In this document: in pieces, positions 43,397 to 58,300 of the stretch | Numbering within the stretch: position 1 is the stretch's first letter | Layout of the letters: every line of letters begins with the position of its first letter | NCBI GenBank assembly: GCA_026225945.1 | Contig: JAMJFZ010000320.1 | Span: 8,499,001 to 8,563,000, forward strand | Direction: 5' to 3' | DNA from: Cricetomys ansorgei | Taxonomy: Eukaryota; Chordata; Mammalia; Rodentia; Nesomyidae | DNA: 64,000 nt | Made by a program: the position numbers and the translations under genes | The notes under the pieces: model-generated | Seen by the model: only the letters and a program-made list of their open reading frames with translations | What the model was told of the DNA's origin: nothing | Databases searched by the model: none

Positions 43397-46300
43397 ACGC
43401 GCGCACTTTAGGTTAACTTGACGCAGCCTAGAGTCATTTGAGTTTCAGTTGAGGGATTGCTCAGGTCCTGTGGCCATGTCTGTAAGAGATTGTTTTGATT
43501 GATGATTAATACAGGAGAGCCGACCCTAGCCCACTGTGGGTGGCCGATCCCTAGGCACGTGGGTCTGAGCTGTATAATAAAGCTGACTGAGCATAAGTAG
43601 CATTCCTCTGTGGTTTCTGCTTCAGTCACCCTTGAGTTCCTGACCTGATTTCCTTCACTGGTGGATTATAGCCTCAAAAGGTAGGCCAAATAAACTCTTT
43701 CCTACCCAAGATGTTTTTGGTCAGAGTGTTTTATCACAGCAACAGAAAAGCAAGCTAGAACAGTGTGTGCATAGGTATATGGTTACAACCATAAGGGACA
43801 CTTTGTAAGACAGACACCTCCAACCCTGTTCTACAGGGTCAGTCTCAGAGAGCTTGCTTGACCTGACAAAGGTAGAGCAGGTAAAGTGTGCGGGGCTGGG
43901 ACTTAAACCCAGACTGGTTTGGCCTCACTGTATTGTGTTTGTTTTTAGGGCTTTTGTTTTTATAATCTCCAAATTTTGATTCAACATTAGTCTCTCTGGA
44001 GCTGTAGGAGCAGCTGGGAAGCTGTCTGATTTCTTTTGTCTGCACTTATGCCCAGAGTCACTGGAGCTGTGTGAGACCCTGAGAGCATAAACGTGAAGGC
44101 CAAGAGCCTCTTCTTGGATGGCAGGGTAGAGTGAGGGAGCTGGGCCTTTGCTGCCATTGTTAAGTATGGACCACTTCTGGAATGCTTTGCAGGAGGCCAC
44201 AAAAGGGCAAGCATGGCAACATCAAATGTTTATAAAGCCTATTTCTTGTGTGAGTCTTTACTCCGAAAACCTCAGAAAATACTCGTGGCCGAGGCTGCTC
44301 ACCACCCTCTTCTTTTTCTCTTGTAAACAGAGCTGTGAGTGGGATGTGTTATGGCTTGTCTCACGAGATAATGGCGTTTCACAGCTCTCTTGAAGCTAGG
44401 TACGGCATGTAGTGAGTACCAGCCAAAAGGGTGAAGATTTGATTTGTAGCAACTTTTGGGTTGAGTTCTTAAAGGGATTGAGCTTTGCCTCCTTCTTTTC
44501 CCTTCTCCACCCTACAGCTGAGGTGTGCTGGCTCTGAAGGCCTCTCTTCAAACTGTTATACAAGACAGAATAAACACTTACTCCCTTCGTTTGTACTCTC
44601 CTTTCATTTGCCAAGCACACATGTAAACCACCATGGACTGACAGTGCTGACGTGTAGCTCAGTGGTAGAGTGCTTGCCTAGCATTTGAAAGGCCCTGGGT
44701 TCATTCTCAACACCGACAGACAGGCAACAGGGGCAAGAGGATATGTAGTCTTTAGTCTTAACTTTTTTATCTTAATGCCGTAGTCAACTTCAGAATTTTG
44801 GAAGCAAGACCGGTTACTTGTTGAGTTAGAAAAATACAGGACATTTTGTTTTGCAAAGCAATTTAAAGATTTAAAACCATGGCTTGGGAGGTAGGCAGGA
44901 CAACTGTGTGCAAACTACTGATGGAACTGAGTTCTAAAGAGGATAGGCATTGTTGCAGAGGCCCAAGCACAGAGTATAAGAGTTAGGGTGGGGCCCAGCC
45001 GGTGTGACCATACCCTGCTCCTCTCCTGTGTCTGCTGCTATTTCCCAAGTATGCAAAGAGGACTCACCTGTGCACGTGAGCCCATCACCTTCGTAATTCA
45101 GGCCACACACACACGTGTTGTTCTCCATACAGGTGGCATGCACAGAACAAGGAGGTGTGCACACTGGAAACACCTCTGCAAAGAGAGAGGCCTTCCTTTA
45201 CCCTGCGCATAGTCAGCTTCACCTATGCAGTTTTCCCAGGGCTCTGTTTTAGATGTTTCATAAATGGCAGAAAGATGGGGGCATTTTGCTAAGGACCCTC
45301 CCATCTTGGAGACTCTGAGGAATGTCTACAGAGTAGTTCAGATTGTAATGCATAGTTAGGTACTTAAACTATTTAAAACTTTCAAGCAGAGATGAACCTG
45401 ACCAATAGGCCCTTTTACTCTAAGAACATAGGATACCAGGCAGAGAAGGTTAAATTGGAAGAGAAATTTCACTGTCTTCCAAGGGCATTGCTGAGCTGAG
45501 GAGAAGTCTGGCGCTTTGGTGAGCAGATGGGGCTGTGGTGTGCACTGGCGGCTTGAAGCTGAGGGGTAGTTAGGTGGGTAGCCAGGGGTAAAAGCAAAGT
45601 CAACTATACTGTTGGAGCTGCTGAAACTCATGCAAGAGCCTAGTGATGCCCTTCTGAGTCCAGTGGGGAGGAAATGTCATTGAGTTGGGCAGAATAACTT
45701 GGCCTTCACATCTCAGGACTTTTAGAACACAGAAACTTGGGTTTCTGTAAACAGAAAGCATGGATCAAGAGTGTGGTGGATGATAACCACAGTAACAGTG
45801 GAGGCGATTGTGTTTGATACAGCAGATGCAGACACTGGGTGCTTCAGCGCCATCCCAGCAACCCCTCCTTTGCAGAGTGTGGAGTATGTACATCTTTCTA
45901 CAGATGAGCCAGGTGAGGGTGGGCTGTCCAAGGCCATTCATGCAGTAAGTAGCAGAACCAGGGATGGCGTCCTGGTCTCAGGACTTCAGAGACTGAGTTG
46001 CCCTGACCCTTCTTGATTTCTGTCATCATGCATTTGAGCCCGAGTTCCACCAAATAAGGGATTCTCACTGCATGGTTTTTAGATTTGAGTAAAATATTTT
46101 CACCAAGTTTTCCTCCAAACCATCAACCTCCTGAGGTCCGGGCCACAGATCAAACCAGTGTTTCCAGGTAGAAATGGGAATACCCACATTGTCATTTTTC
46201 TCAGATTCCAACCTTACTTGCACCTCCCTCAAGAGGGCCCCCTAGAGCCAAAGGCTAGCCATCCCCCCAACAGACCTGTGCGAGTCTCACAGAAGGGACC

Positions 46301-49300
46301 TGTCCACCCTGTCTCACAGAGGCACTGCCCGGTGCCTGTGATTCCCTCGTCGCACTGCCCATGCTCCGAGCACCCGCAGGCTGTAACGGAAACCAGAGTG
46401 CGCAGTAATTAGTGATCAGCAGCTAACGGCTGGTCAGCCCCACTGGCTGCCTGCCTGCTGCTTGGCGCTGTTGGTGTGAGGTCTACCAGGCTTCTACCAC
46501 AGTCATCATTCATTTCCCCCAAATTCCAAGATTGACTTATCCATGGGCCAGACTCTACTACATAATGGGAGCCCAGGAAAATCACTAAAGATAAGCCCTG
46601 CTTCCATAGGGCTTACAGAGACCTAAGCAGCTTCCGAATGCATGATAATCAAGTCATAAGTGCTGTGGTCACGGAAGTAGAGTGCAGTGGGACATGCTAC
46701 AGAACACAGGGGTGACAACTCACTGGGGGCTTCTTGCTTGAGAAATCTGTTAAAAAGGAAATTTAAAACCATACACCAATTCTGCGGCTTACCACCTCAG
46801 CGTGGCTGTGCCAGCCCGAGTCACCATCATCAGCCCCAGCCTCCACCGCGTCAGCCTCTGCGGTGGTGGCCCTATCTCAGCACTTGCTCCCCTGCATTGT
46901 GCTGTGTGTGCTCCGCAGGGCGCTCAGAGCGATCTGTCTTAATCTGCTCCCAACAGTTCTCCGCTCCAACCTCTCACTGGCTGCCTTGCCTGTCACACTG
47001 AGAACAGCTGCTGATCCTTCTCTGTCTACAATTTCCTTTGTGCTCTGGCCCCTGGTGACCTTCCGGCTTTGTTTCCCTCACCCTCTCCCCTTATTTACCT
47101 GTTCTTGCTGATTCTTGCAGGACAGGCCCACTAGACCTCTGCATTTGCTTTCCTCTAGGAAAGCCACCCTGATTTGCACCAGAGTTCAGTGGCCCCTTGT
47201 GACATAGGCCATTCAAATGTTAACCAACTAAAATGAAAATTTCAGTTTCTCCTCACAGATTCTGAGCGCTCAGTGGCACATGATAGGCATCATGCCAGTG
47301 GTCTAGTGAGTGGGTGTGGCTCAGCCCCAGGTTCCTTGGTGGCTTCAAGGGCTGCAAGTTTCAATTGTAGAAGTGAGGCTATTTCAGGGGATGAATGCTA
47401 GACTACGTCGATGGAGGGAAAAGGCATACAGAGCAGGTAGATGGGAGAAAGGGAAAGCACAGATGAGGACAGAAACACACAGCTGCAGACAGGTTAACAC
47501 AGGCAAGGGGCCACATACGCTGACAGTCAGGGCCAAATCTCCCTGGCCAGCACAGCTCACAGGCTGTCCCATTGAAACCGGTGTTGCACTGGCACTGTCC
47601 TGTGGCTGAGTACTGATCTTGGCAGACACCCCGGTTATTGCATGGTGTGTCCGGTCCTCCAGGGCAGGCTGGAAGAAAATGAAACAACAGTGACCACACA
47701 GTCTCCCACACCAGGGCAGCTCAGCGTTGCTGTAAACACACTGCCCATTCTGACATCTTCTCAGTGGTCCTGGGTGTCAGTGCACATACAGGGCAAGCCA
47801 CTGGCATCTGGGACTTGAGAATCGTGAGTCTGATCTGATTCTTGGCAGGGCCATGGGCTGAACTGTGTGCTGTAACTGAGGTCAGGACACCTGGGTAGCT
47901 CTAAACGATGGTGGTGGTGACAGTCCTGACAGTGGTGCCACATTACTACTGTGAGGCTAGATGGCATGTTCTGAGAATATTTATTTATTTATTTGACAAA
48001 GTCTTATGTATCAGGCTGGCCCTGCACTTGATATGTAGGCAAGGTTAAACTTGAACTTTTGATCGTCCTGCCTTCACCTCCTGATTGCTGGAGTAACAAG
48101 TGTGTACCCCAACACCTCCTGTGCTGCTCTAGGAATCAAACCCAGGGCCTTGTACATTCACGGTAAGAATTCTACCAACTAAGCTACAGCTCCAGACCTC
48201 TGAGAATATCTTAAAAGTCTGTAGGGATAAACAAATTTGAAGGTTTCTAATGGTGTTTTAGCAGTGGTCCACATTTTAGCGATGGAGGCTGGGAGCTGGG
48301 TGACTGGATTCAGCCCAGCATGTTAGACCATGAGTGGAATACACACGGCACTGGGACCATGGTGGCTTCTGAAGTCTGGGACCTGGGCTTGCTTCTTAAC
48401 TTTCCCTAGATTCTATTTATCATTTATTAAAGGGGCTGGCAGTGGGGTTGATATCAAGACTGTGTACCAGTACACATGAGCGTTCAACAATGTGCCTACC
48501 TAGAGCAAAGTCCAGCAGATGGGGTATGCCTTGTAGGCCTTTGTTAAGCATTGCTGCTGATACATTAGCCACTAGAAGTTGTATTAAAGTTTCCAAATTG
48601 GGATCAAACTCCCTTTGACAAGGAGCCAAAGGAGGGAGGATGATGCTATACACCCTGTGTATAGACTTAAAAGAAAATCATGTTCCACAATATCCTATCA
48701 GTACATCACTGTCCAAAGATAGAATCATGTCAAAATACTTATATAGACATGCTTCTCAACATTATGTGCATCGCATAGAACCAACAGTAAATAATATGGC
48801 ACGTATTTTAAAGCACCAGGGGGAATGTCTATGTTCTAATTTTGTAGTATTATTATTTTTGAAGTACTGGAAATTAAGCCCAGAGCCTTAGACAAGCTGG
48901 CTACTTGGTAGCCACTTAGACATGTGCTCTACTAAGAAACTGTATCCCAAGCCTTCTTCTTATTTTGAGACAGGGTCTAAGTTGCCCAGACTATCCTTGC
49001 ATGTAGTTACTCTGTAGTTCAGGTAGGTCCTGAACTCATGGTCCTTCTACTTCAGCATCCTAATTAGCTGGGATTACAGCCTGTGCTCTCAGGCTCAGAT
49101 GTGGTCTAATTTTAAATGTAGAAGTGGATGTACAGTAGGATCTCAGTAAAACACAAAATATGAAGATGAGGGGAGAGACAAACACAACCTTTCAGAGATC
49201 TTGGTCAGGGCCTGGGAACACGAGGGTGGTGTTTCCCCACTCCTTAGAGCTTGGTTACTTTAAAAAGCACAGCCTGCCCACACCCCTTTAGAATGTCGAG

Positions 49301-52300
49301 GAGGAGTGCTCTCACCCTGACAGTCCGGTGGGAAGTAACCCTTGCAGCACTTGGGTACCGAGAGCACTAATGTGCACAGCTGCCGGCAGCCTTCCACTGT
49401 CCTTCTGTAAGGTGTCAGTGTGTAGAAACAATTCAGCATCACACCCTAGAGCGAGAGAGTTGTGCAGTCACTACCTCCCTCCACTGGGCTGGCTGCTGGG
49501 GTTCCAGCGCCTCCCTGGTGGAAGGTCTTGGTACTACCCAGGTTGGAAATGAGATTTTCAAGGCAGGCCAAGCGTGAAGGGAGAGGAGCAGAACAGGTGC
49601 CCTGAATAGAATTTCCGACTCTTAAGAATTGTTTGCAAATGCAATGATTGCTTGGAGATGGTGGAGAGAGGCAGAATGTGTCTGTTCTTGTAGGAAATGA
49701 GACATCCCCATGGCCCTTCAAATGTCATGATCCATAATTACCCTTGGTTTGCTCCACACTGGGCATCTGCGAATACTGGTACAGCTCCCACATTCCCCCT
49801 GGTGTGCAATAGAGGAAACTTTAATACTAAGAACATTGGCAATCACAAGGAAATGTCCCTGGTTAATGTCTGGATGAGCTAATTAGGAACTTAATCTAGG
49901 GCCGGGGAGATATTTTAGTCGGTAAAGCGCTTACTGCATAAGCACTGAATTCAATTCCCAGAAATCACATAAAAAGCCAGGCAAGGAGGTGCATGCTTGT
50001 AGTTCCGGGATGGGGCTGTGGAGACAGGTAGGTCCCTGGGGGCCCGCTGGTTGGTCAGCCAGCCTCGCTGAATCGGTTAACCATAGGTTCCAGTGAAAGA
50101 CCTTCTCCCAACAAAACAAGGTGGATGGCGTCTGAGGAATGGTTCCTACCTAAGGTTGACCTCAGGCTTCTACATGCACGTGTGAGCGCACGTGCGCGCA
50201 CACACACACACACACATTTAATCTTGATTAAGTTCAGGATTATACAAGTACACACACTCACTTTGCCCTGGAGAATTCTTCTGAAATCTGTCTAGGATGC
50301 CCATTTGAAAGAAGTCCCCTGATATACAGAGCTGGGCCCAGGCAATCTGGTGTGGGCATACTGTAGCAGTAGGGAATGTGGGTGCAGGCAATTGCATTTT
50401 AAGTTAGCTGTGACACTTCTGACCAATCACGGATACATGCTGAACTTTAGTTTTTTATAAGGTATAACATAAGGGCAATACTGTTGCTACTTTTTGACCT
50501 TTGGGGAATTGGCAAGAGGAACTAATTAGCTGGGAAAAAAATGTATAGATACACTTTGGAAATTAAGAAGGTTACACCTGCTAAAACAGGAAAGGAAACT
50601 TCTTTCCTCGCCTGGTTAGGTTGGAATCCTAAAATTGTGGAATATTTATTAAACTGTCTAAGAGATGTCACCCACTGACATCAAGCAGCGAGAACTGCTG
50701 TGTAGTCACTTTGTCCCTTTGAGTCTCAGCCTCCAAGTCTGTATGGTGGAGTTGGTATGAACTATTCCCATTGTTGGGTTGCTGTGGGGCCAGAGCGGCT
50801 CAGAGGTGGCACTCATCAAATGGCACTGCTGGATGAGAGAATTTGAATGTATTTTGTATGGTGGAGGGCTCATGCACAGGTTCACTCAGTGTTGCACACT
50901 GAATGAATGGGAGAATGAATGGGGGTGCATAGGGCATATATTATATATTAGGCTGATCCATCTTGGTTAATTGCCAAGTATGTCAGTTATATATGGTGTA
51001 ATCTGGCAGGAATTCAAAAAGATGTTTTTTGAATGGATAAGTGAATGGCTGGGCTTGAAAATTAATGGCACAATAGAAGGGTAATATTTGGTACCCAAGC
51101 ACTGTTACATTAGTGATAAAGGAATCATGGGTGGATGGTGGCTAAGTGAGAATATTCAAGGCCTGCAACTGGCTAAGCAGATGCTTGCTGATTCAGAGTT
51201 TGGAGAATGTCATCAATTGGCTCTCAGGTCTCTTGGGACCCCATCTTATCATGGCCCTTTCTTGGGGCCCATACTGGACCACCAGAGCTAGTCTCTGGAC
51301 CAAGGTTCTTTCACTATTTTGGCAATTTTAGGACTGACCGTAACATTGAAGGCAATAAAAGTATCACATCGGCCAGCCAGGGTGGGATCCATTAGCAGGC
51401 AGTCAATGCCATAGGCCATGCCCAGATCAAACAGGAGCTCCCGCTGTACGATCCTGCACCTTTGTCCATTTAGAAAGAGGTCACCCTGGAAGAGACAGAG
51501 ATAGAAATATATGTATAAATACACACAATCCCTTCCAAACTTCTCTTCTTTCCACAACATACAATGTAAGAGGGCCGTGTCATGATGTCTTGGAATGCCA
51601 GGGTGTATCAGATATTTCATACCCACCCTTGAAGGCAGTAAGTGAAAAGGAGCTTGCTGATAATGGAAAACAAAAAACAAAACAAACAAACAAACTAAAC
51701 AAACCCTAAAACATCCTGAATGTCTCTCAGAATGGGAATGTTTGGAGAACAGCTTTCATGTCATGTGATCACCCCCCATGACACTCACAATGTCACTGCC
51801 AGTTCCACAGGTCACACTCAGCTTTGAACCTTGCATTGTCTTCCAGGAAGCAGACCTAGGGAGATCTGAAGCTAAAACCTGAGGGGGGGGGGGGGAGGGA
51901 GAGAAAGCTGTGTTAACACCTGCAGAGGAACTTTGCCAGCAAACCAAGTTCAAGGGGAAGATTTCTTATGTATTCTAATAACTCAAGCTAAAGCAACAGT
52001 GAATGTAATCAAAGGTTGAGAATGACTATGACTCTCTAGGGGCTGCAAGTTCCCTCTGGAGGGACAATCTGTATCGGCTGGCACCTGTGCTTGGGCGTCC
52101 TGGAAGAGGCTGGTGTATGAAGCCAATGAAAGGATGAGTCGGGTAGGCTGGGAAATGGCATCAGGGTGTCAGCGCATCTTGAAATGTGCTCCTTTACAAG
52201 TTATATGAGCCAGTCATGCTGGCACGCACCTTTAATCCCAATATTCAGGAGCCAGTGGCAGGCAGATCTCTGAGTTTGAGACTAGCCTAGTCTTGTCTAC

Positions 52301-55300
52301 TAGTTGAGTTCCAAGCTAGCCAGGACTACATAGTGAAATGCTGTTTCAAGAAAATAAAAATTAACAAAATAATATAAAATCTTGACCCCAAGGACCTTAG
52401 AGTATGATCTTATTTGGAAAGTAAGGTCTCTGCAAATATAGTTAGTAGTTAGGCAAGATGAAATAATCCTGGAGCAAAGTGGGCTCTTAATACAATGGAA
52501 ATGATGTCCTTAGGAGAAAAGGAGAGTACCATTGGGTCACTGAGACAGGGAGAGGACAGCTGTGGGAAGATGGAGGCAGACTGCAGGGATCTACCTACAA
52601 GCCAAGGAATGCCAGAGACTGCCAGAAACCACCAGCAGCCAGGGGAGACTCGGGGAACAGTCTCTCCTTCACAACCCCTCGAAGAAATGACTTTGTCACC
52701 TTGATGGCAGCAGTCTAGCCTTCACCGCTGTGACGGAACGCTTTTCTGCAGTCCCGAGGCACCTGGTCTGTGGTAATTTGCTCTGCAGACCCAGGAAGTC
52801 GCTGGGCACTATGAGTGAGCTGAAGAAAGGGCACTTGCAAGCTGGAGTGGATGGCCTCATCTCAGAGTGATGGAAGACTCCTAGTCACTGCCCTGGCCCT
52901 ACATGACCTGGCTTCTCCAGGACAGCTGACTAGTTCTGATAGCTGATTTATTAAGATCAGTCATTTGCTTAGGGATGTTGGAAGCACGAGCAGTAGAGAC
53001 CACCTGGAAAAGCTTGGGGGGAACTTTGTCAGCTGCCATTCTGCCATGTTAAGTGGGAAAGGGAAAAGACACAGCTCAAGAGGTGATGGGTGCTCTTGGA
53101 TACGGGGTGCTGGTCCAGACAGCACAACCAGACCTGGTATACTCCAGTGAGCAACTAAGCATGACACTCAGGGAAGGGTACAAAGGGGCAAAGTGGGGGA
53201 AAGCTTCCTTCCTTCCCATGGAGGCATGGGGACACATGGTGAACTGTGAGCCATGGGGCTTCAGTGATAGACTGTATCTTTCTCTGAGACATTTAAACAA
53301 ATACCATGGAGTCTCGGATCACGTGGAACTTCAAATACTCCTTCAGCTTGTCCTTGTTGTCTTGATTGTACAGGAAGTCCTGTTGCTCTGGCGGTAGGGC
53401 TTGGAGGGCTTTGTCCGTGGGCCAGAAGAGAGTGACTGGAGTGTGGATGGGGTCAAAGATGACACTCAGCAAGCCTGAGTCCTGAAACACAGGGTGCCAT
53501 CCTCTGGCTGGTGTGTGCACATGCTGTGCAGTGGGGCCCCTCCCTGTGGGCAGAAGCCTCTCTGAGCCAGTCTCTCCACAGCCGGTACTGTGGCTTATCA
53601 GGATTTCTGAAGGTTCCAGAGTGATACGGTCAGAAGCTAGAGCACTGTACACCAACCATTCTGAACCCCATTTCCTTAGAAAGCAAACCAGAAAGTCAAA
53701 CTCGAGGCTTTTGTTAGGAGGAAAGTAAATTTTGATGAATATCTTTCTTTTGATACTACTTCTTTCCAAATATTTTAACTTTTCAAGACTAGTTTTTATT
53801 TTTTCTCACATTTCATGAAAAAAATCCTATACGATATTGAGATATGTATGTTTGCTTATAAAGTTTCTAGATAAAATGTACCCCAAAGAAATGTCATGAT
53901 GAATGAATATGAGAAATCATTCTGAGAGCCTTATGTGGTATAGGAACATCACATATATTAATTTCTCCCTGTGAAGGAGGCTTTGTGACTTTCACTGAAC
54001 TCTTGATCTTTAAGGCTTGTCAGTTTGCTCTGAATCTGTCCAACCTGTTGAACAGGTAGAGTGACTACACTGTTTTGGAGATGGCTAGGTGGACAAAGAT
54101 TACTTATTTGTAACATCCTTGAATAGTCTTATTTAAAAAATATTTATGATATTTATTTATTTACTGGAGGGGGTGTGTAGAGGTCAGACAGCAGCTGGTA
54201 GGCTTGTCTTTCCTTCTGTCATGTGAATCCTTGGGATTCTCATTTTGAACATGTTGAAACCCCTATTTCTAACCACTTCCCAAGAGACTCTGAAACTCAG
54301 ATCTTTTGGGGAATTGGGGATTTAATGTGGAGATTATAGACTGTGCTCTGTGAGGAACCAGGGTTCTTGGAGCTCTTTGGGGACTCGTCAGTGTGGGGTG
54401 CCTCTGGCAGATATAAACATAAGCAAACCTAAGAAAGCAGAGTTTCAGGCAGGCTGTCCCTAGTCCTCTTTCCCCTTAGTGTTTTACCTGAATTAACTTG
54501 ATGAATCTGGTATATCCATGGTTCACTGCCAGTGTAGTAAGATTTTGCTGCAAAGATAAGAAAGGTCATAAAACCCTTTCATCTTTCAACTGTGTCCAAC
54601 CATTTGACATTGTGACATGAAACTGCTATCTACAAAGTTCATACTTGAGAACTGTGCAGGGAAAACTGGACACTGCATCTTCCATGATTGAGGGTGGCAC
54701 ATTCTTGACCATGGCTACTCTTACTCAAGAGACAGAGATACAAGAAGAAATCTAATATCATAAGTAAGTTTGCTATTTTGTGTTGGACCACACTTATGAC
54801 TATCTTGGGACACATCTATAGGTTGAATATGCCCACTTGAGATAGTTTACCAGGTACTCTAACAAAACCCAGCAGCACACAGTGGTGGTAACACAGAAGG
54901 GGCTATCCATTGGCTCATCAGCACTCAACAGCAGCTTTCTTCTGCCCATGTTCTTCTGCATTACAGAGGCTGGAAACAACATTTTCCAGACTGCCTTGCA
55001 GCTAGAAGCCCATGGACAATGCAGGGTCAGCCAAACCCAAGCACTGTGGAAATCTGTTAGTAGAATGGAACCACATGAGGTACAACTAGCAGGGATGCTA
55101 GGCCTCCTGGGACATGATGGCATGGATGTGAGCAGTTCAGTCTCTAGTGCCCAGGGAAGAGAGGCTCGAAAGGTAGAATTTGAAGAGCTGTAAGGTTAGA
55201 TGTCCTTTGTTTCAGGATTTTCTAGCTTGCTCTGTTTCCACCTGTGCAGCATTGAAATTAAACTATGACCTCCAAAAGATTTATTCATATATGTAATGTC

Positions 55301-58300
55301 CTAAGAAACTCTTTTTTGTAAGTGAGGTTTAGCCACCTGCAGTGAAGGAGAGTGACCAATACATTAGTGAAGCAAAGTGAACTGGGCCTGGTGGCTGAGG
55401 CCTGCAGTCTTAGCTACTTGGGAGGGTAAGGCAGGAGAAGGAAAAGTTCAAGACCTCTCTGGACTTCAGAGTGAGTGTAATACCAGCCTGAGCAAATTAG
55501 TGAGACCCTGTCTCAAAATAGAAAATGAAAAAGGCTGGTTTTGCAATTCATGAAGCACCTGCCTACCATGTACAAGGCCCTAGGTTCAATCTCCAGTACC
55601 ACAAAGAGAAATAGATAAGCAATCAATGAATAAATAGTTAAAATTATTCTTTCTGCCCACTAAGAAGTTTTATTCCAGAGTTTTAGTGATACCTAATTAC
55701 TTACTTTCCCTTCTCTCTTTCTCCTCCCCTTCCTCCCCTTCCTTCTCCAAATCTATGTAAGACAACTTTCCCTTGTGGACACTAAAGAAGAACATATACA
55801 ATTACTTATTTAAAGTTATTTTTTGACTCGTAAGGCTGGTATCAAACTTATGAGCTCAAATGATCCTCTTACTTGAACCTGCCAAGTGGCTAGGACTGTG
55901 ATACACAATACTACCCTGTGCTAAAATTCATGTACTGATTTAAAACAGACCTTTGCTTGGAGCAATAGGATCACAATGCTTCAAAGTGATGCCTCCAACC
56001 AGAGCTGAGCTGATGACGTAGACATCAAATGCTGGAGAGCGACAGTGGGTTACCTACCAGAACCTTGCCTGAAGCATCTCTGGGGGTGATAATCAAGTTT
56101 TGGGGAGACAGCAATTTGTCTATGACGTGGATGACTCCATTGGTGCCGACGACATCACTGGATAGGACCTTTGCCTTATTGTTTATCCACACAGTACCCT
56201 GCAGACAAATGCAAACAGCGAAAGACATGAGCGCAGAGAAAACAGAGTCCTTCCCTGCAGAACGAATGCTTCTCTGGTGTGCTAATCGTTGGGGCAGAGG
56301 TTGAAGGTCCATGTGACCTAAGCACGTTTTTCTTATGATCCTAAAAAGAAAATGGAGATGAGAATCCAGGCTTCACCTGTGAGGTTAACAGCAAATGCTA
56401 TATAGTCAGCCAATCCGTCTGGTTGCTTATTTCAACACAATTCTGAAAGCTCACCAAATAAAGAGCTCACAGTTGGCTTCTCATTAGTGCGTTCTCGGTA
56501 TCACCCATCCCTCTACTCCATCTGCGCTGTCTGGAGTTGCCTTGCCTCTGAATCTTAATTACAACTCAACTGGTTTTTGCTATGTGACCTTGGACAAACT
56601 ACTTAACCTCTCTGAGCTCAGCTTCCATATTTGGATATTCAGGACAAGTAAAGCCCTTAGAACAGCACTACATACAGTAGACATCACTCAGCGGTTATCT
56701 GTTATTGCTGCTGCTGTCACTCCAGGGAGGGTAAGCCAGGTGTCTGGAGGATGAGGACAGCACCTACCTGAGGTAGCTGCTCTCACCTGAGAGAAAGAGA
56801 TGGAAATTGGCTCGCCTTGGAGGGTCGTGGCATTTGCCGTCACTTTTAGGTTTTCCAGCAGAAGCTGTTGGCAGGCTACCACATGATACCGAAGAACCTG
56901 GGACATGAGGCCCTGCTGATCCCAGTCTTTAATCTGGAAGAGAAGGCCAGGGAGGTCTGCCAAAGCCAGGAGCCTGTTAGGAGAACCTTCTTTTTGCTCT
57001 TCTCTTTCCCACACTCTGAGGAGCGAATGCCAGGCTCTGCTGGTGTTGTGGCCATGGGAAGAGGCTGGGCAGGCAAGGAGGTGAGGCTCGTAGGTGGGAG
57101 GGGCCTCTGTCTCAGTCTGCTGCAGCACGGCCTGACACCAGTGTCCTACACTGCTCCTCAGAAAATAATTTTCTTGGAAAACACGCTAGGAGAGATCGTA
57201 GGGGGTCCTCCTAGAGAGGAGACAAGGCTAAGCCTTCAGGATTGGAAGAGATCGTGACAACATTTCTACTTGGATTCAAAATACAAAGAATAGAATTATG
57301 AAGTCATTGTGATTAAAAGCTCAAAAAACTTTGTTTCACACTCCTTTGAGGCCTTAAGTTAAAATAAGTAAAGGTCCAAACGATTTTAAATATTATTCTT
57401 GTGTCTTTGCTTTGCTGGTACCCAGAATATATGCACGGAGAGAGGGCAGTATGTATAGTGGCTTAGATCAAGTTCATCCTCAACCACCTTCCGGCAATGG
57501 GACTTTGGCAAACTTACTTACATCAGTGTTCTTCACTGCAGAATGGGGATAGCACTCAGCTAAAAGTCTGACATGAGAATAAACTGAATGCATGTAGGTC
57601 AGGCCCCATTCTGAGTGTAGTTATCAATATACATGTTAGTTGTTAGTAGTGACACAGGGAACACAGTGAAGAATAGAGCAGTAAAGGCTCTGGTAAGTCC
57701 TGCAAGTCAAGAACCTATTTAAATTCCTTTAACCCAGGGTCTGCTCTGCCCATCTCCTTTTTATATTTCTGTCTATAGAGAGTTTGGATCCCTTGATCAT
57801 TGAGACGTCTTCAATTTCCTACTCTGTTTAGTCATGCCTTTAGAAAGTCTCTGGCCAGTGGTACCCCAAACCCAAATGCTTTCCCTGGCAGGGGTCTTCG
57901 CACAGACAAGCTGCCCCTTCTATTGCTAGTCAGCTCTACCTGGGCCTAAATCTCTTGTCTGCAAACATCACCATGGTATGTTCTAGGCCACACCTTCCCC
58001 CAAGCCCTTTTACAGTCTCCAGCCTCGTGCTTACCCTGGGCTCCTGATTGAAGGAAGCAGAGGAAGGCGCAAACACGGTGAAGGGGCCAGGCCTGGCCAG
58101 CTCTCGGACAGCATGCTCCTGCGGGACGGGAGGAGGGGCCACATGGAACTCTTCCATAACTGAGCTTAAGGGTTTTCTCTCTCAGACACAGGCCCAGGCT
58201 CAAAGATATGTCAGTCAGTGTTATGTCTCAGACTCAAAGTAAACCCAGATTCTATGCCATCAAAATCATTGTTTGTTTGTTTGCTTGTTTTTTATAAAAT

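Noticed and set aside
56051..56058. Alternative donor GTAACC four bases further in exon w6
   Set aside because: It would shift the frame; the upstream GTAGGT keeps phase 0 with exon w7 (KVL to QNL).
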